From contig CAXBLG010000097.1 in assembly GCA_963976395.1 (NCBI GenBank), positions 1-10,872 of the forward strand: a stretch of 10,872 nt of DNA, given 5' to 3'. A program made the translations under genes and the position numbers. The notes beneath the pieces are model-generated. The model did not search any database. It saw nothing but the letters and a program-made list of their open reading frames with translations, and had not been told where the DNA came from. Position 1 is the first letter of the stretch. Each line of letters starts with the position of its first letter. The stretch is from UBA11612 sp963976395 (lineage in GTDB: Bacteria; Pseudomonadota; Alphaproteobacteria; Rhodospirillales; Rhodospirillaceae). This document shows positions 1-5,531 of this stretch, piece after piece.

Positions 1-45
1 GCTGGCGGGCGGCTGCACGTGAGAAAGCCGTCTAGGCGCGCCGAC

Positions 46-489
46 CTACTTGCACTGCGTGGTGAGTGTCGCCGATCGCGGATCAGTTTCCGGCGTGATT
101 GGTTCTGAGTTGTCGTTAACCAGCGTCAAGCCGGTGTATAGACTGCGGTCCGAAGCGCGAATAACCGCATCGAACATATTCTTCGCCAAAACCTCGCGGC
201 GCTGTCCCTGGAAATCCGCAGGAGTCAGGTTCGCTTCATAAAGATACATAAGTATTTTCTCGTGGATGATGGGAATCATCCAGCATCCGGGGCGCTCGTT
301 GCCTTCCGGTAATCTGAGGCGCACCGTCAGCACTTCGTACCTGAGTCCGCTGGGCGTTTTGTACGGCACCATCATCGGATTCAGTTGAATCCTGTAGCCG
401 GTATATCCAATCGCCCCTTCGCTGTCCTCGGCGCCCAGCGCCGGCGAAAAGGCCATCACCAATAGAAATGCTGCGAATATCTGTTTCAT
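46..489 (-). CDS. Small secreted protein of unknown function, faintly FliL-like
   Basis: A 147-residue protein with ATG at 489 and TAG at 46-48. Residues 1-20 form a short Sec-type signal peptide (MKQIFAAFLL then a hydrophobic stretch ending ALGA), so the mature protein is probably periplasmic or outer-membrane associated. The mature part has only two cysteines, C69 and C146 (penultimate), which could form a disulfide. The pattern of a beta-rich segment (RYEVLTVRLRLPEG), then a short helix with LTPADFQGQRREVL, resembles the layout of the FliL C-terminal domain, but no decisive motif is present, so this is a weak guess. No clear Shine-Dalgarno precedes the ATG (the upstream bases read GCTTCACA). 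It lies downstream of tadA in the same direction, but two long palindromes separate them, so co-transcription is uncertain. Confidence 0.7.
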   Translation of the reverse strand: MKQIFAAFLLVMAFSPALGAEDSEGAIGYTGYRIQLNPMMVPYKTPSGLRYEVLTVRLRLPEGNERPGCWMIPIIHEKILMYLYEANLTPADFQGQRREVLAKNMFDAVIRASDRSLYTGLTLVNDNSEPITPETDPRSATLTTQCK

Positions 490-524
490 TGTGAAGCCAT
501 GGTACGGGAAGCACTCGCCCCTGC

Positions 525-604
525 CTAGTACCGCCGATCAGAAGTTCCTGCACCGGATGCCGATGCAATCGCGTCAGGAACTTCTGATCGAGAAGCGGTA
601 CTAG
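525..604. repeat. Long palindromic element 1, CTAGTACC-bounded
   Basis: An 80 bp imperfect inverted repeat. The left arm is 525-550 (CTAGTACCGC then CGATCAGAAGTTCCTG) and the right arm is 575-604. The arms are fully complementary over 26 pairs except for four extra bases AGAA at 591-594 in the right arm, 10 bases from the outer end. The loop is 24 nt (551-574). It could be a REP/MITE-like mobile remnant or a structured 3' UTR element of tadA. No transposase is nearby, and no T-run follows the stem on either strand, so a classical intrinsic terminator is not supported. Confidence 0.85.
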
Positions 605-617
605 ATTCAAATACTTT

Positions 618-692
618 CTAGTACCCTTTGGTTTCCGAAATTCGTCACGCGGATCGTCGATACGAATCACGAATTCGGAAACCGGGTACTAG
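618..692. repeat. Long palindromic element 2, CTAGTACC-bounded
   Basis: A 75 bp imperfect inverted repeat. The left arm is 618-645 (CTAGTACCC, then TTT, then GGTTTCCGAAATTCGT) and the right arm is 669-692 (ACGAATTCGGAAACC then GGGTACTAG). All 24 right-arm bases pair; the left arm has three unpaired bases (TTT) nine bases from the outer end, plus one extra A within its inner stem. The loop is 646-668. It shares outer ends and layout with element 1 but not most of its stem sequence, and its bulge lies on the opposite arm, so the two elements are inverted relative to each other. Confidence 0.85.
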
Positions 693-699
693 CGCCGGG

Positions 700-1167
700 C
701 TATCGCCGCGCGGCAAAAAAATCCTTGAGCAACGCTTCGGCTCGCCCAGCATCGATACCGCCAATCACTTCAGGCCGATGATGACAGGTGGGCTGGGAAA
801 ACATGCGCGGACCATGATCAACACCGCCGCCTTTAGGGTCATAAGCGCCGAACACCACCTGCCGCAGCCGGGCGAAGGAGATCGCCGCCGCGCACATCGG
901 GCACGGCTCTAGCGTCACATACAGGTCGTATCCGGCAAGCCGAGGAGAGCCCGTCTTCGTCGCCGCAGCGCGAATCGCCAGCACTTCGGCGTGGGCGGTC
1001 GGATCGTTCCGCGCCTCTACTTCGTTTCCGGCCACCGCCAGGACAGTATTTGAGGCCGGGTCTACGATCACCGCCCCAACAGGCACCTCGCCCCGCTGCC
1101 CGGCCGCAACAGCCGCCTCAAAGGCCAGGCCCATGAAATTGCCCGCTTTTTTGTGATCAAAGCTCAT
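700..1167 (-). CDS. tadA: tRNA-specific adenosine deaminase
   Basis: A 155-residue zinc-dependent deaminase of the cytidine deaminase superfamily. The family converts adenosine-34 to inosine in the anticodon wobble position of tRNA-Arg(ACG), in the cytoplasm. The sequence shows the N-terminal GEVPVGAVIVD strand (26-36), the HAE zinc/proton-shuttle motif (H59, E61) and PCPMC (C89, C92) supplying the other zinc ligands, followed by VVFGAYDPKGGG. Length is typical for TadA. The ATG at 1167 is followed by an alternative methionine at residue 12; family alignments would allow either, and no strong Shine-Dalgarno decides. It is divergent from the transglycosylase-like gene at 1300. A guanine deaminase of the same fold is less likely given the close match to the TadA motif spacing and the FFxxRR C-terminus. 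Confidence 0.93.
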   Translation of the reverse strand: MSFDHKKAGNFMGLAFEAAVAAGQRGEVPVGAVIVDPASNTVLAVAGNEVEARNDPTAHAEVLAIRAAATKTGSPRLAGYDLYVTLEPCPMCAAAISFARLRQVVFGAYDPKGGGVDHGPRMFSQPTCHHRPEVIGGIDAGRAEALLKDFFAARR

Positions 1168-1223
1168 ACGTCACAGTCCGCGAGGGGCTGGACGGCGTCA
1201 AGAGGCTCCCGACAGGGCAATTC

Positions 1224-1250
1224 GTTAAGGAAAGGTAAGAATTCGGTAAC
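1224..1250 (+). promoter_or_regulatory. Phased TTAA/GTAA half-sites, possible CtrA-like operator
   Basis: Three related hexamers, GTTAAG (1224), GGTAAG (1234) and GGTAAC (1245), recur at 10 and 11 bp spacing, so they lie on the same face of the helix. The second and third form GTAA-N7-GTAAC, a degenerate match to the alphaproteobacterial CtrA consensus TTAA-N7-TTAAC. The cluster lies 50-76 bp upstream of the ATG at 1300, in the 132 bp divergent region shared with tadA. The repeat is seen directly; binding by CtrA is inference only. Confidence 0.3.
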
Positions 1251-1299
1251 CCTGACCGCCTAGGGTAGGCGCGGAACACTCTATGGGAGCCGAAAGGCC

Positions 1300-2394
1300 A
1301 TGGTTCAGAACGTCAGTGATTTTGTCAAAATCGCCGGCCACACGGTCGAGCGCGCGACTCTGAGCGGATTGAAATCGGCCAGCGCCAAAAGCGGCGTCAG
1401 CTTTCAATACCTCGTGGCCAAAGCCGCCCAGGAAAGCAGCCTCAAAACCGACGCCATGGCCAAAACGTCCTCGGCTAAAGGCCTATTCCAATTCACCCAA
1501 GGCACTTGGCTGGACATGATGGATCGCTTCGGAGAGCGCTATGGATATGGCGATCTGGCTGCAAAAATTTCCGTCGGTACAGATGGCAAGGCGACGGTCG
1601 ACGATCCAATCGCCAAGCGGCGTATTTTAGATATGCGCAAAGACCCGGAAGCCTCCGCGCTCATGGCCGCCGAATATGCGCTTGGCAATGCGCAGTCGCT
1701 TCACAACACTCTTGGGCGTGACCCGGACGCGGCCGACCTGTATCTCGCGCATTTTCTGGGGGCGAGCGGCTCTTCACGATTGCTGACTGCCGCCGCCGAT
1801 TCTCCCGGTGCCAGCGCGGCGAGTTTATTACCCGCCGCCGCTAATGCGAACACATCGGTCTTTTATACGCCCGATGGCCGGGCCCGCACGGTCGCGGAAG
1901 TAGCTGAGCTTGTACGCGGCCGCTTCTCGGATCAAATGGACCGCTATCAGGACGTAGCGTCCACTTGGACGGATCAGGGTGCAACTCTCCCCGCAACGCA
2001 GCGAACACCTGCGCGTACATCCAACACCGATTTCAACGCGCTTGATTTTAAGGGCAATATGAGCGGCTCGAACACCTATGCCACGGCGGTATCCTGGGTT
2101 GTGCTCGAAGAAATGGCGAAGCTGATCGCCAGCAGCCCCATGAATATGTTCGATAGCGGCGAAAACGACGATGAAAGCGACAAGGATCCTTACGCCACAT
2201 CCTCACCGGGATTTCAGGGGCAGGATTTCGCCAGCGCTTTGATGCAGTCTGTTAGAGCCAGTGAGACAAGTCCGAACGATCCGAGGCGCGCTCCGTCACC
2301 GGATCACCAAAGAAGCGCAGCCGCCTATGAGGCCCGTTTCGCGCCCACAGCGGCACCGCGCATGACCGGTCAGCGCGGTCAGGGCGAAGCCTAA
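1300..2394 (+). CDS. Lytic transglycosylase (SLT) domain protein without signal peptide
   Basis: A 364-residue protein whose N-terminal half resembles soluble lytic transglycosylase (goose-lysozyme-like) domains, which cleave the glycan strands of peptidoglycan. The probable catalytic glutamate is E45 in KAAQESSL, followed by the family pattern SSAKGLFQFTQGTW (57-70) and a later helical core ending LYLAHFLGASG (around 146-156). Residues 157-364 are low-complexity, rich in Ala, Ser, Asp and Pro, with a possible short helix near ATAVSWVVLEEMAKLIA. No signal peptide or membrane segment is visible, so export would need another route or a missed upstream start. The ATG at 1300 has GGAG at 1286-1289, 10 bases upstream. 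It is followed after 67 bp by the PuuD-like gene, and function in flagellar assembly or cell-wall remodelling is only a guess. Confidence 0.8.
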   Translation: MVQNVSDFVKIAGHTVERATLSGLKSASAKSGVSFQYLVAKAAQESSLKTDAMAKTSSAKGLFQFTQGTWLDMMDRFGERYGYGDLAAKISVGTDGKATVDDPIAKRRILDMRKDPEASALMAAEYALGNAQSLHNTLGRDPDAADLYLAHFLGASGSSRLLTAAADSPGASAASLLPAAANANTSVFYTPDGRARTVAEVAELVRGRFSDQMDRYQDVASTWTDQGATLPATQRTPARTSNTDFNALDFKGNMSGSNTYATAVSWVVLEEMAKLIASSPMNMFDSGENDDESDKDPYATSSPGFQGQDFASALMQSVRASETSPNDPRRAPSPDHQRSAAAYEARFAPTAAPRMTGQRGQGEA

Positions 2395-2406
2395 AAATTC
2401 TCCAAA

Positions 2407-2423
2407 TCTCAAAGACTTTGAGA
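2407..2423. repeat. Perfect 17-bp palindrome TCTCAAAG-A-CTTTGAGA
   Basis: Two perfect 8-base arms flank a single central A, 13 bp after the transglycosylase stop codon. The single-base centre makes it more like an operator site than a stable RNA hairpin, although a six-pair stem with a five-base loop could form. It is directly followed by a second inverted repeat at 2424-2455. No T-run follows, so a terminator is not supported. Confidence 0.5.
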
Positions 2424-2455
2424 CCTCGCGGCGTTAAGGTCCGCCTCACGCGAGG
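2424..2455 (+). promoter_or_regulatory. Hairpin covering the Shine-Dalgarno of the PuuD-like gene
   Basis: CCTCGC (2424-2429) pairs with GCGAGG (2450-2455), and stacked inside it GGCG (2430-2433) pairs with CGCC (2442-2445), leaving an eight-base loop and a TCAC bulge (2446-2449). The 3' arm contains GAGG at 2452-2455, which is the Shine-Dalgarno sequence six bases before the ATG at 2462. In the mRNA this could mask the ribosome site and control translation of the downstream three-gene run. It does not match a riboswitch class I know; the pairing is seen, the regulatory role is inferred. Confidence 0.4.
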
Positions 2456-2461
2456 TATTCT

Positions 2462-3196
2462 ATGAAAAAACCGATTATCGGTATTACAGCTGACATCGAA
2501 GCAGGCGGACAACAGAGCTATTCAAAGTTCCCCTGGTTCGCCATCCGTAAAAACTATTGCACGGCAGTCGCCGAGGCTGGCGGCGTGCCCGTACCCTTGC
2601 CCCACGATATGTCCCTTGTTGATCAGTATGCGGACATGATCGACGGCCTGGTCGTCTCCGGCGGCAATTTCGACGTGGACCCGGCCTTATTTGGCGCCAC
2701 CGAACGGCATCCCAAAGTCACCATAAAGGCCGGCCGAACCGATTTCGAGATGGCTATGACCCGCGCCATCCTCAAGGACGACAAACCTATATTTGGAATT
2801 TGCGGCGGCGAGCAACTTATGGCCGTGGCTCTGGGCGGAACGCTAATCCAGCATATTCCAGACGAAGTGCCGAACACCCTTCCCCACGAACAACCTGGGC
2901 CACGCGACCGCGCCGGGCACGGAGTGATCATCAAAGAAGGCACTCTGCTCCATAAAATCATCGGGCAAACTCATATCCCGGTGAACAGCGCCCATCACCA
3001 GGCGGTAAAAGACGTCCCTACCCCGGCAGTGATAAACGCTCATGCTCCGGACGGTGTGGTGGAGGGCATCGAAGACCCAGAACGGCGTTTCTGTATTGGT
3101 GTGCAGTGGCACCCGGAATTTCACATCAGCCCGGCGGATCAACGCCTCTACCTCGCGTTTATTGATGCCTGTAACGGCAAAAGGCCAAGTTCATGA
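2462..3196 (+). CDS. Class I glutamine amidotransferase-like hydrolase (peptidase C26, PuuD-like)
   Basis: A 244-residue protein of the C26 family, whose best-known member PuuD hydrolyses gamma-glutamyl-GABA in putrescine breakdown. It begins KPIIGITAD, has GLVVSGGNFDVDP (62-74) for the oxyanion side, a nucleophile elbow FGICGGEQ with C114, VNSAHHQA (174-181) and the catalytic pair H217/E219 in VQWHPEF. The complete Cys-His-Glu triad suggests an active enzyme. The residue after the catalytic cysteine is Gly, where most PuuD relatives have Arg (GICRG), so the substrate may differ and the gene symbol is withheld. No putrescine genes are nearby. The ATG at 2462 has GAGG six bases upstream, inside a hairpin. 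The TGA overlaps the ATG of the next gene by four bases (ATGA). Confidence 0.88.
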   Translation: MKKPIIGITADIEAGGQQSYSKFPWFAIRKNYCTAVAEAGGVPVPLPHDMSLVDQYADMIDGLVVSGGNFDVDPALFGATERHPKVTIKAGRTDFEMAMTRAILKDDKPIFGICGGEQLMAVALGGTLIQHIPDEVPNTLPHEQPGPRDRAGHGVIIKEGTLLHKIIGQTHIPVNSAHHQAVKDVPTPAVINAHAPDGVVEGIEDPERRFCIGVQWHPEFHISPADQRLYLAFIDACNGKRPSS

Positions 3197-3981
3197 GCGA
3201 AGTTGAAGAAAAGCGCGAGCGCATCGCCAAGGTGATGGCGCGGGCGGGGCTGTGTTCGCGGCGCGATGCCGAAAAATGGATTTTGGACGGCCGCGTACTG
3301 GTCAACAACAAGGTGCTGACCACACCGGCTTTCACGGTTGTCGATACGGATGAAGTGATCGTTGATGGCGAGCTTTTGCCTGCACCGGGCAAAGCGCGTT
3401 TGTGGCGATTCCATAAACCTGTTGGATTGGTAACCACCCACCGCGACGAAAAAGGACGGACCACCATTTTCGAGGTTTTACCGCCGGAATTACCGCGCGT
3501 GGTCAGCGTCGGCCGCCTCGACATCACATCGGAAGGGCTGCTGCTTCTGACCAACGACGGAACATTGGCCCGCGAGTTGGAGCATCCCTCACGCGGCTGG
3601 GTGCGGCGCTACCGCGTGCGCGTTCATGGCGGTGTGGACCCCAAATCCTTAGCGGCCTTGAAAAACGGCGTTACGGTAGAAGGCGTGCGCTATGGTCCGA
3701 TCACCGCATCCTTAGACAGCGACAGCGACCCCTCTAAAGGCCAAGCCAAACGCAACGTTTGGGTCTCGGTTTCCTTGAGCGAAGGTAAGAACCGCGAAGT
3801 GCGCAAGGTCATGGCTCACCTCGGCCTCACAGTCTCGCGCCTGATCCGCGTCTCTTACGGGCCGTTTCAACTCGGCAAGTTGAGTCCGGGCGGCCTGGAA
3901 GAGGTGCCCGCGCCGGTCATCAGGCAGCAACTGGGTGGAGCCGCCCCGATCAGTCTAAGCGCCAAGAGAAAGAAACCGTGA
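3193..3981 (+). CDS. rluB: rRNA pseudouridine synthase, RluB/RsuA family
   Basis: A 262-residue cytoplasmic enzyme that isomerises a uridine in ribosomal RNA to pseudouridine; RluB acts on 23S rRNA near position 2605. An N-terminal S4 RNA-binding domain (about 8-58, with RIAKVMARAGLCSRRDAE and GRVLVNN) precedes the catalytic domain. The catalytic aspartate is D110 in GRLDITSEGLLLLTNDG, and SEGKNREVRKVM (196-207) is the conserved C-terminal family motif. RluB is favoured over RsuA or RluE/F because of the S4 domain and similarity in length and order, but the exact target uridine cannot be read from sequence. The short basic C-terminal tail (SAKRKKP) is compatible with rRNA binding. Its ATG overlaps the upstream stop (ATGA) and its TGA overlaps the GTG of rsmD (GTGA), indicating translational coupling. 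Confidence 0.9.
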   Translation: MSEVEEKRERIAKVMARAGLCSRRDAEKWILDGRVLVNNKVLTTPAFTVVDTDEVIVDGELLPAPGKARLWRFHKPVGLVTTHRDEKGRTTIFEVLPPELPRVVSVGRLDITSEGLLLLTNDGTLARELEHPSRGWVRRYRVRVHGGVDPKSLAALKNGVTVEGVRYGPITASLDSDSDPSKGQAKRNVWVSVSLSEGKNREVRKVMAHLGLTVSRLIRVSYGPFQLGKLSPGGLEEVPAPVIRQQLGGAAPISLSAKRKKP

Positions 3982-4580
3982 GCAAACCTGCGCGCAAGAA
4001 CCCAAAACCCGGCGCGGTCCGCATCATTGCCGGTGTTTGGCGCGGACGAACAATAGAAGTCCCGCCAGGAGAGTCTGTGCGGCCAACCTCGGACCGCGTG
4101 CGTGAAGCCCTGTTCAACCGGCTTGTTCATGGGTTTGCCGAAACAGACTTCCGATTGCAAGGCGCGCGCGTCGTCGATGTGTTCGCCGGAACCGGCGCAT
4201 TGGGCCTTGAGGCCCTCTCTCGCGGCGCGGCCTATGCGACATTCATTGAAAGAGACCCAGACACCGCCGCGCTTATTCGCCGCAACATCGCTAAGTTAGG
4301 AGCCGATGATCGCGCCACGGTGCTGACCGCCGATGGCGCGCACTTGCCTCGCGCCGCCGGCGCCTGCGATCTCGCCCTTATAGATCCACCCTATGGAGAA
4401 AATTTGGCGGCGCAAACTCTAGACGGACTTTCTGTGCAAGGTTGGCTCAAGGCGGGCGCGCTGGTCAGCGTTGAAACAGATGCCGCTGAAATCATTTCGG
4501 ACGTAAAGGCCATGGCCGAGTTAGACCGCCGCACCTACGGCCGCGCGGCCATCACCATATTTCAGTACATGGAATCATAA
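3978..4580 (+). CDS. rsmD: 16S rRNA (guanine-966 N2)-methyltransferase
   Basis: A 200-residue class I SAM-dependent methyltransferase that makes m2G966 in 16S rRNA during 30S assembly. The N-terminal RPTSDRVREALFNRL segment (36-49) is diagnostic of the family. The SAM-binding motif I is VDVFAGTGALGLEAL (66-80), acidic motif II follows in FIERDPD (89-95), and the catalytic motif IV is LIDPPYG (134-140). Length matches RsmD. Translation begins with GTG at 3978, fixed by the four-base GTGA overlap with the preceding synthase gene and by the basic N-terminus (KPARKNPK) usual in this family. Pairing of rsmD with an RluB-type gene is common in alphaproteobacteria and places two ribosome-modifying enzymes under one message. 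The gene ends 10 bp before the stop of a convergent gene. Confidence 0.93.
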   Translation: MSKPARKNPKPGAVRIIAGVWRGRTIEVPPGESVRPTSDRVREALFNRLVHGFAETDFRLQGARVVDVFAGTGALGLEALSRGAAYATFIERDPDTAALIRRNIAKLGADDRATVLTADGAHLPRAAGACDLALIDPPYGENLAAQTLDGLSVQGWLKAGALVSVETDAAEIISDVKAMAELDRRTYGRAAITIFQYMES

Positions 4581-4604
4581 ACCGCGACGGTTATTTCCGC
4601 GGTT
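4580..4604. terminator. Hairpin between convergent rsmD and the methyltransferase-like gene
   Basis: AACCGCG (4580-4586) is complementary to CGCGGTT (4598-4604), a seven-pair stem with an 11-base loop, starting on the last base of the rsmD stop and overlapping the 3' end of the convergent gene. Its position suits a bidirectional terminator, but no clear T-run follows on either strand, so the call is weak. Confidence 0.3.
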
Positions 4605-5517
4605 CGATATCGGCCAGAGGGTCATCAAGACCGTCCTTTAACTCCGCTTCCAACTCGGGCGGCAACGGCGCATCGTCGTGATCCTCACCGTCTTTCGTTT
4701 CTCCATCTTTTTCGACGTTACGTTCATAGACCTTGGCGGCCACTGTATGTATGTAATCGTGAGTCGGGTGATTCTCGGGATGTGGCGCCGCCATCCAGTC
4801 CCATTCCTCGTTGTGAACAATTGTCGGCGTGTGCGGCAACTTCAAGGCCTTAAGCAGGTCAACGCGCGAGACCATCTTGTCGTCCTGCATGGCGATACGA
4901 TCTTCATCGGTGATAATAACACCAACTCCCGTCGCTTCCTCGGCAATAGCCTTCGCGTGTTGTTCCATGATCTGATAAGCGACCTTGTCGGAATCGAGTT
5001 CCGAGAACCCCCGCGTCTTTTCAAAAAAGTCCGTGAACGGTGGCGCAAGATGCGTCAAACAATTGCATGAGACGATCAGATCCGCGTCTTTCAAATGAGG
5101 AATGCGTGGCGGCGGGGCAGGGTAATTTGGCCCGGGCGGGCGGTTTTCTTTCATCGCAATAAACACGCCGGTAATATCCCCCGTGAGCATTTTCACATTG
5201 AAATACTTCTTCGCCTCACGGCGCACTTGGGGCATGTGAAATATATCGACGAGATAAACCCGTTCGAAGCGTTCGGACAGTGCTGCGAGCGGCACCTCCA
5301 ACAGTAACCCTGACCCGAGAATAACCGCCGTTTCTTGTCGATCACAAAGATCGGCGGCCTTAATGATGAGATTGCGTGTATTGCGAATATGACTCGTCCA
5401 TTCGCTCTCCCAGCGCTTTGCCCGAAATTCCAGGGCAATAAGTCGCTTCAAGTAACCGAACTTGCGTATCCGCTCCGGAGCAAGCGTTGTCGCGTATCGT
5501 AAAAATTCGCCGATCAT
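4591..5517 (-). CDS. Uncharacterised Rossmann-fold, SAM-methyltransferase-like protein
   Basis: A 308-residue soluble protein that I do not recognise as a named family. Residues 64-92 read like the first two strands of a SAM-binding Rossmann fold: VILGSG (65-70) as a variant motif I, a helix, then VYLVDI (87-92) ending in an acidic residue where the SAM ribose is usually held. LTGDIT (111-116) fits motif III, and DLIVSCNCLTHL (146-157) fits the strand-4 region, without an NPPY-type motif. A proline-rich insert (PPGPNYPAPPP, 127-137) and an aromatic/His segment near WDWMAAPHPENHPTHDY (239-255) are distinctive. The last 40 residues form a highly acidic, probably disordered tail. It starts 14 bp after the mutL stop, so it is probably the third gene of the pgi-mutL message. 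Substrate unknown; a non-catalytic role is possible. Confidence 0.75.
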   Translation of the reverse strand: MIGEFLRYATTLAPERIRKFGYLKRLIALEFRAKRWESEWTSHIRNTRNLIIKAADLCDRQETAVILGSGLLLEVPLAALSERFERVYLVDIFHMPQVRREAKKYFNVKMLTGDITGVFIAMKENRPPGPNYPAPPPRIPHLKDADLIVSCNCLTHLAPPFTDFFEKTRGFSELDSDKVAYQIMEQHAKAIAEEATGVGVIITDEDRIAMQDDKMVSRVDLLKALKLPHTPTIVHNEEWDWMAAPHPENHPTHDYIHTVAAKVYERNVEKDGETKDGEDHDDAPLPPELEAELKDGLDDPLADIEPRK

Positions 5518-5531
5518 CGGCCTACGCGCCC

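Larger units (their letters stand above)
490..699. other. Intergenic region between tadA and the small secreted gene
   Basis: These 210 bp hold no credible gene. They are mostly filled by two long imperfect palindromes (525-604 and 618-692), separated by 13 AT-rich bases. The right edge of the second palindrome lies 7 bp from the last base of the tadA stop codon, and the left edge of the first lies 35 bp upstream of the ATG of the secreted protein. Open frames that cross the region (for example minus 236-670) run over the palindromes and the neighbouring genes and are not coding. Confidence 0.7.

Noticed and set aside
1..45. Possible structured end around GGCGCGCC at the left edge
   Set aside because: An 8-bp palindrome of a common restriction-site type in GC-rich DNA; too little flanking sequence to judge.
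236..670. 144-codon open frame on the minus strand between tadA and the secreted protein gene
   Set aside because: It runs through both palindromes and into the secreted gene in another frame; the product has no family-like motifs and low-complexity basic stretches.
525..692. Reading the two palindromes as classical intrinsic terminators of tadA
   Set aside because: The stems are long enough, but no T-run follows on the minus strand and the shared ends with mirrored layout suggest a repeat element instead.
628..912. 94-codon plus-strand open frame over the palindrome and the 3' half of tadA
   Set aside because: Mostly antisense to the well-supported tadA; no recognisable domain.
1249..1266. 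ACCCT...AGGGT inverted repeat upstream of the transglycosylase gene
   Set aside because: Only five pairs with an eight-base loop; expected by chance in a sequence of this composition.
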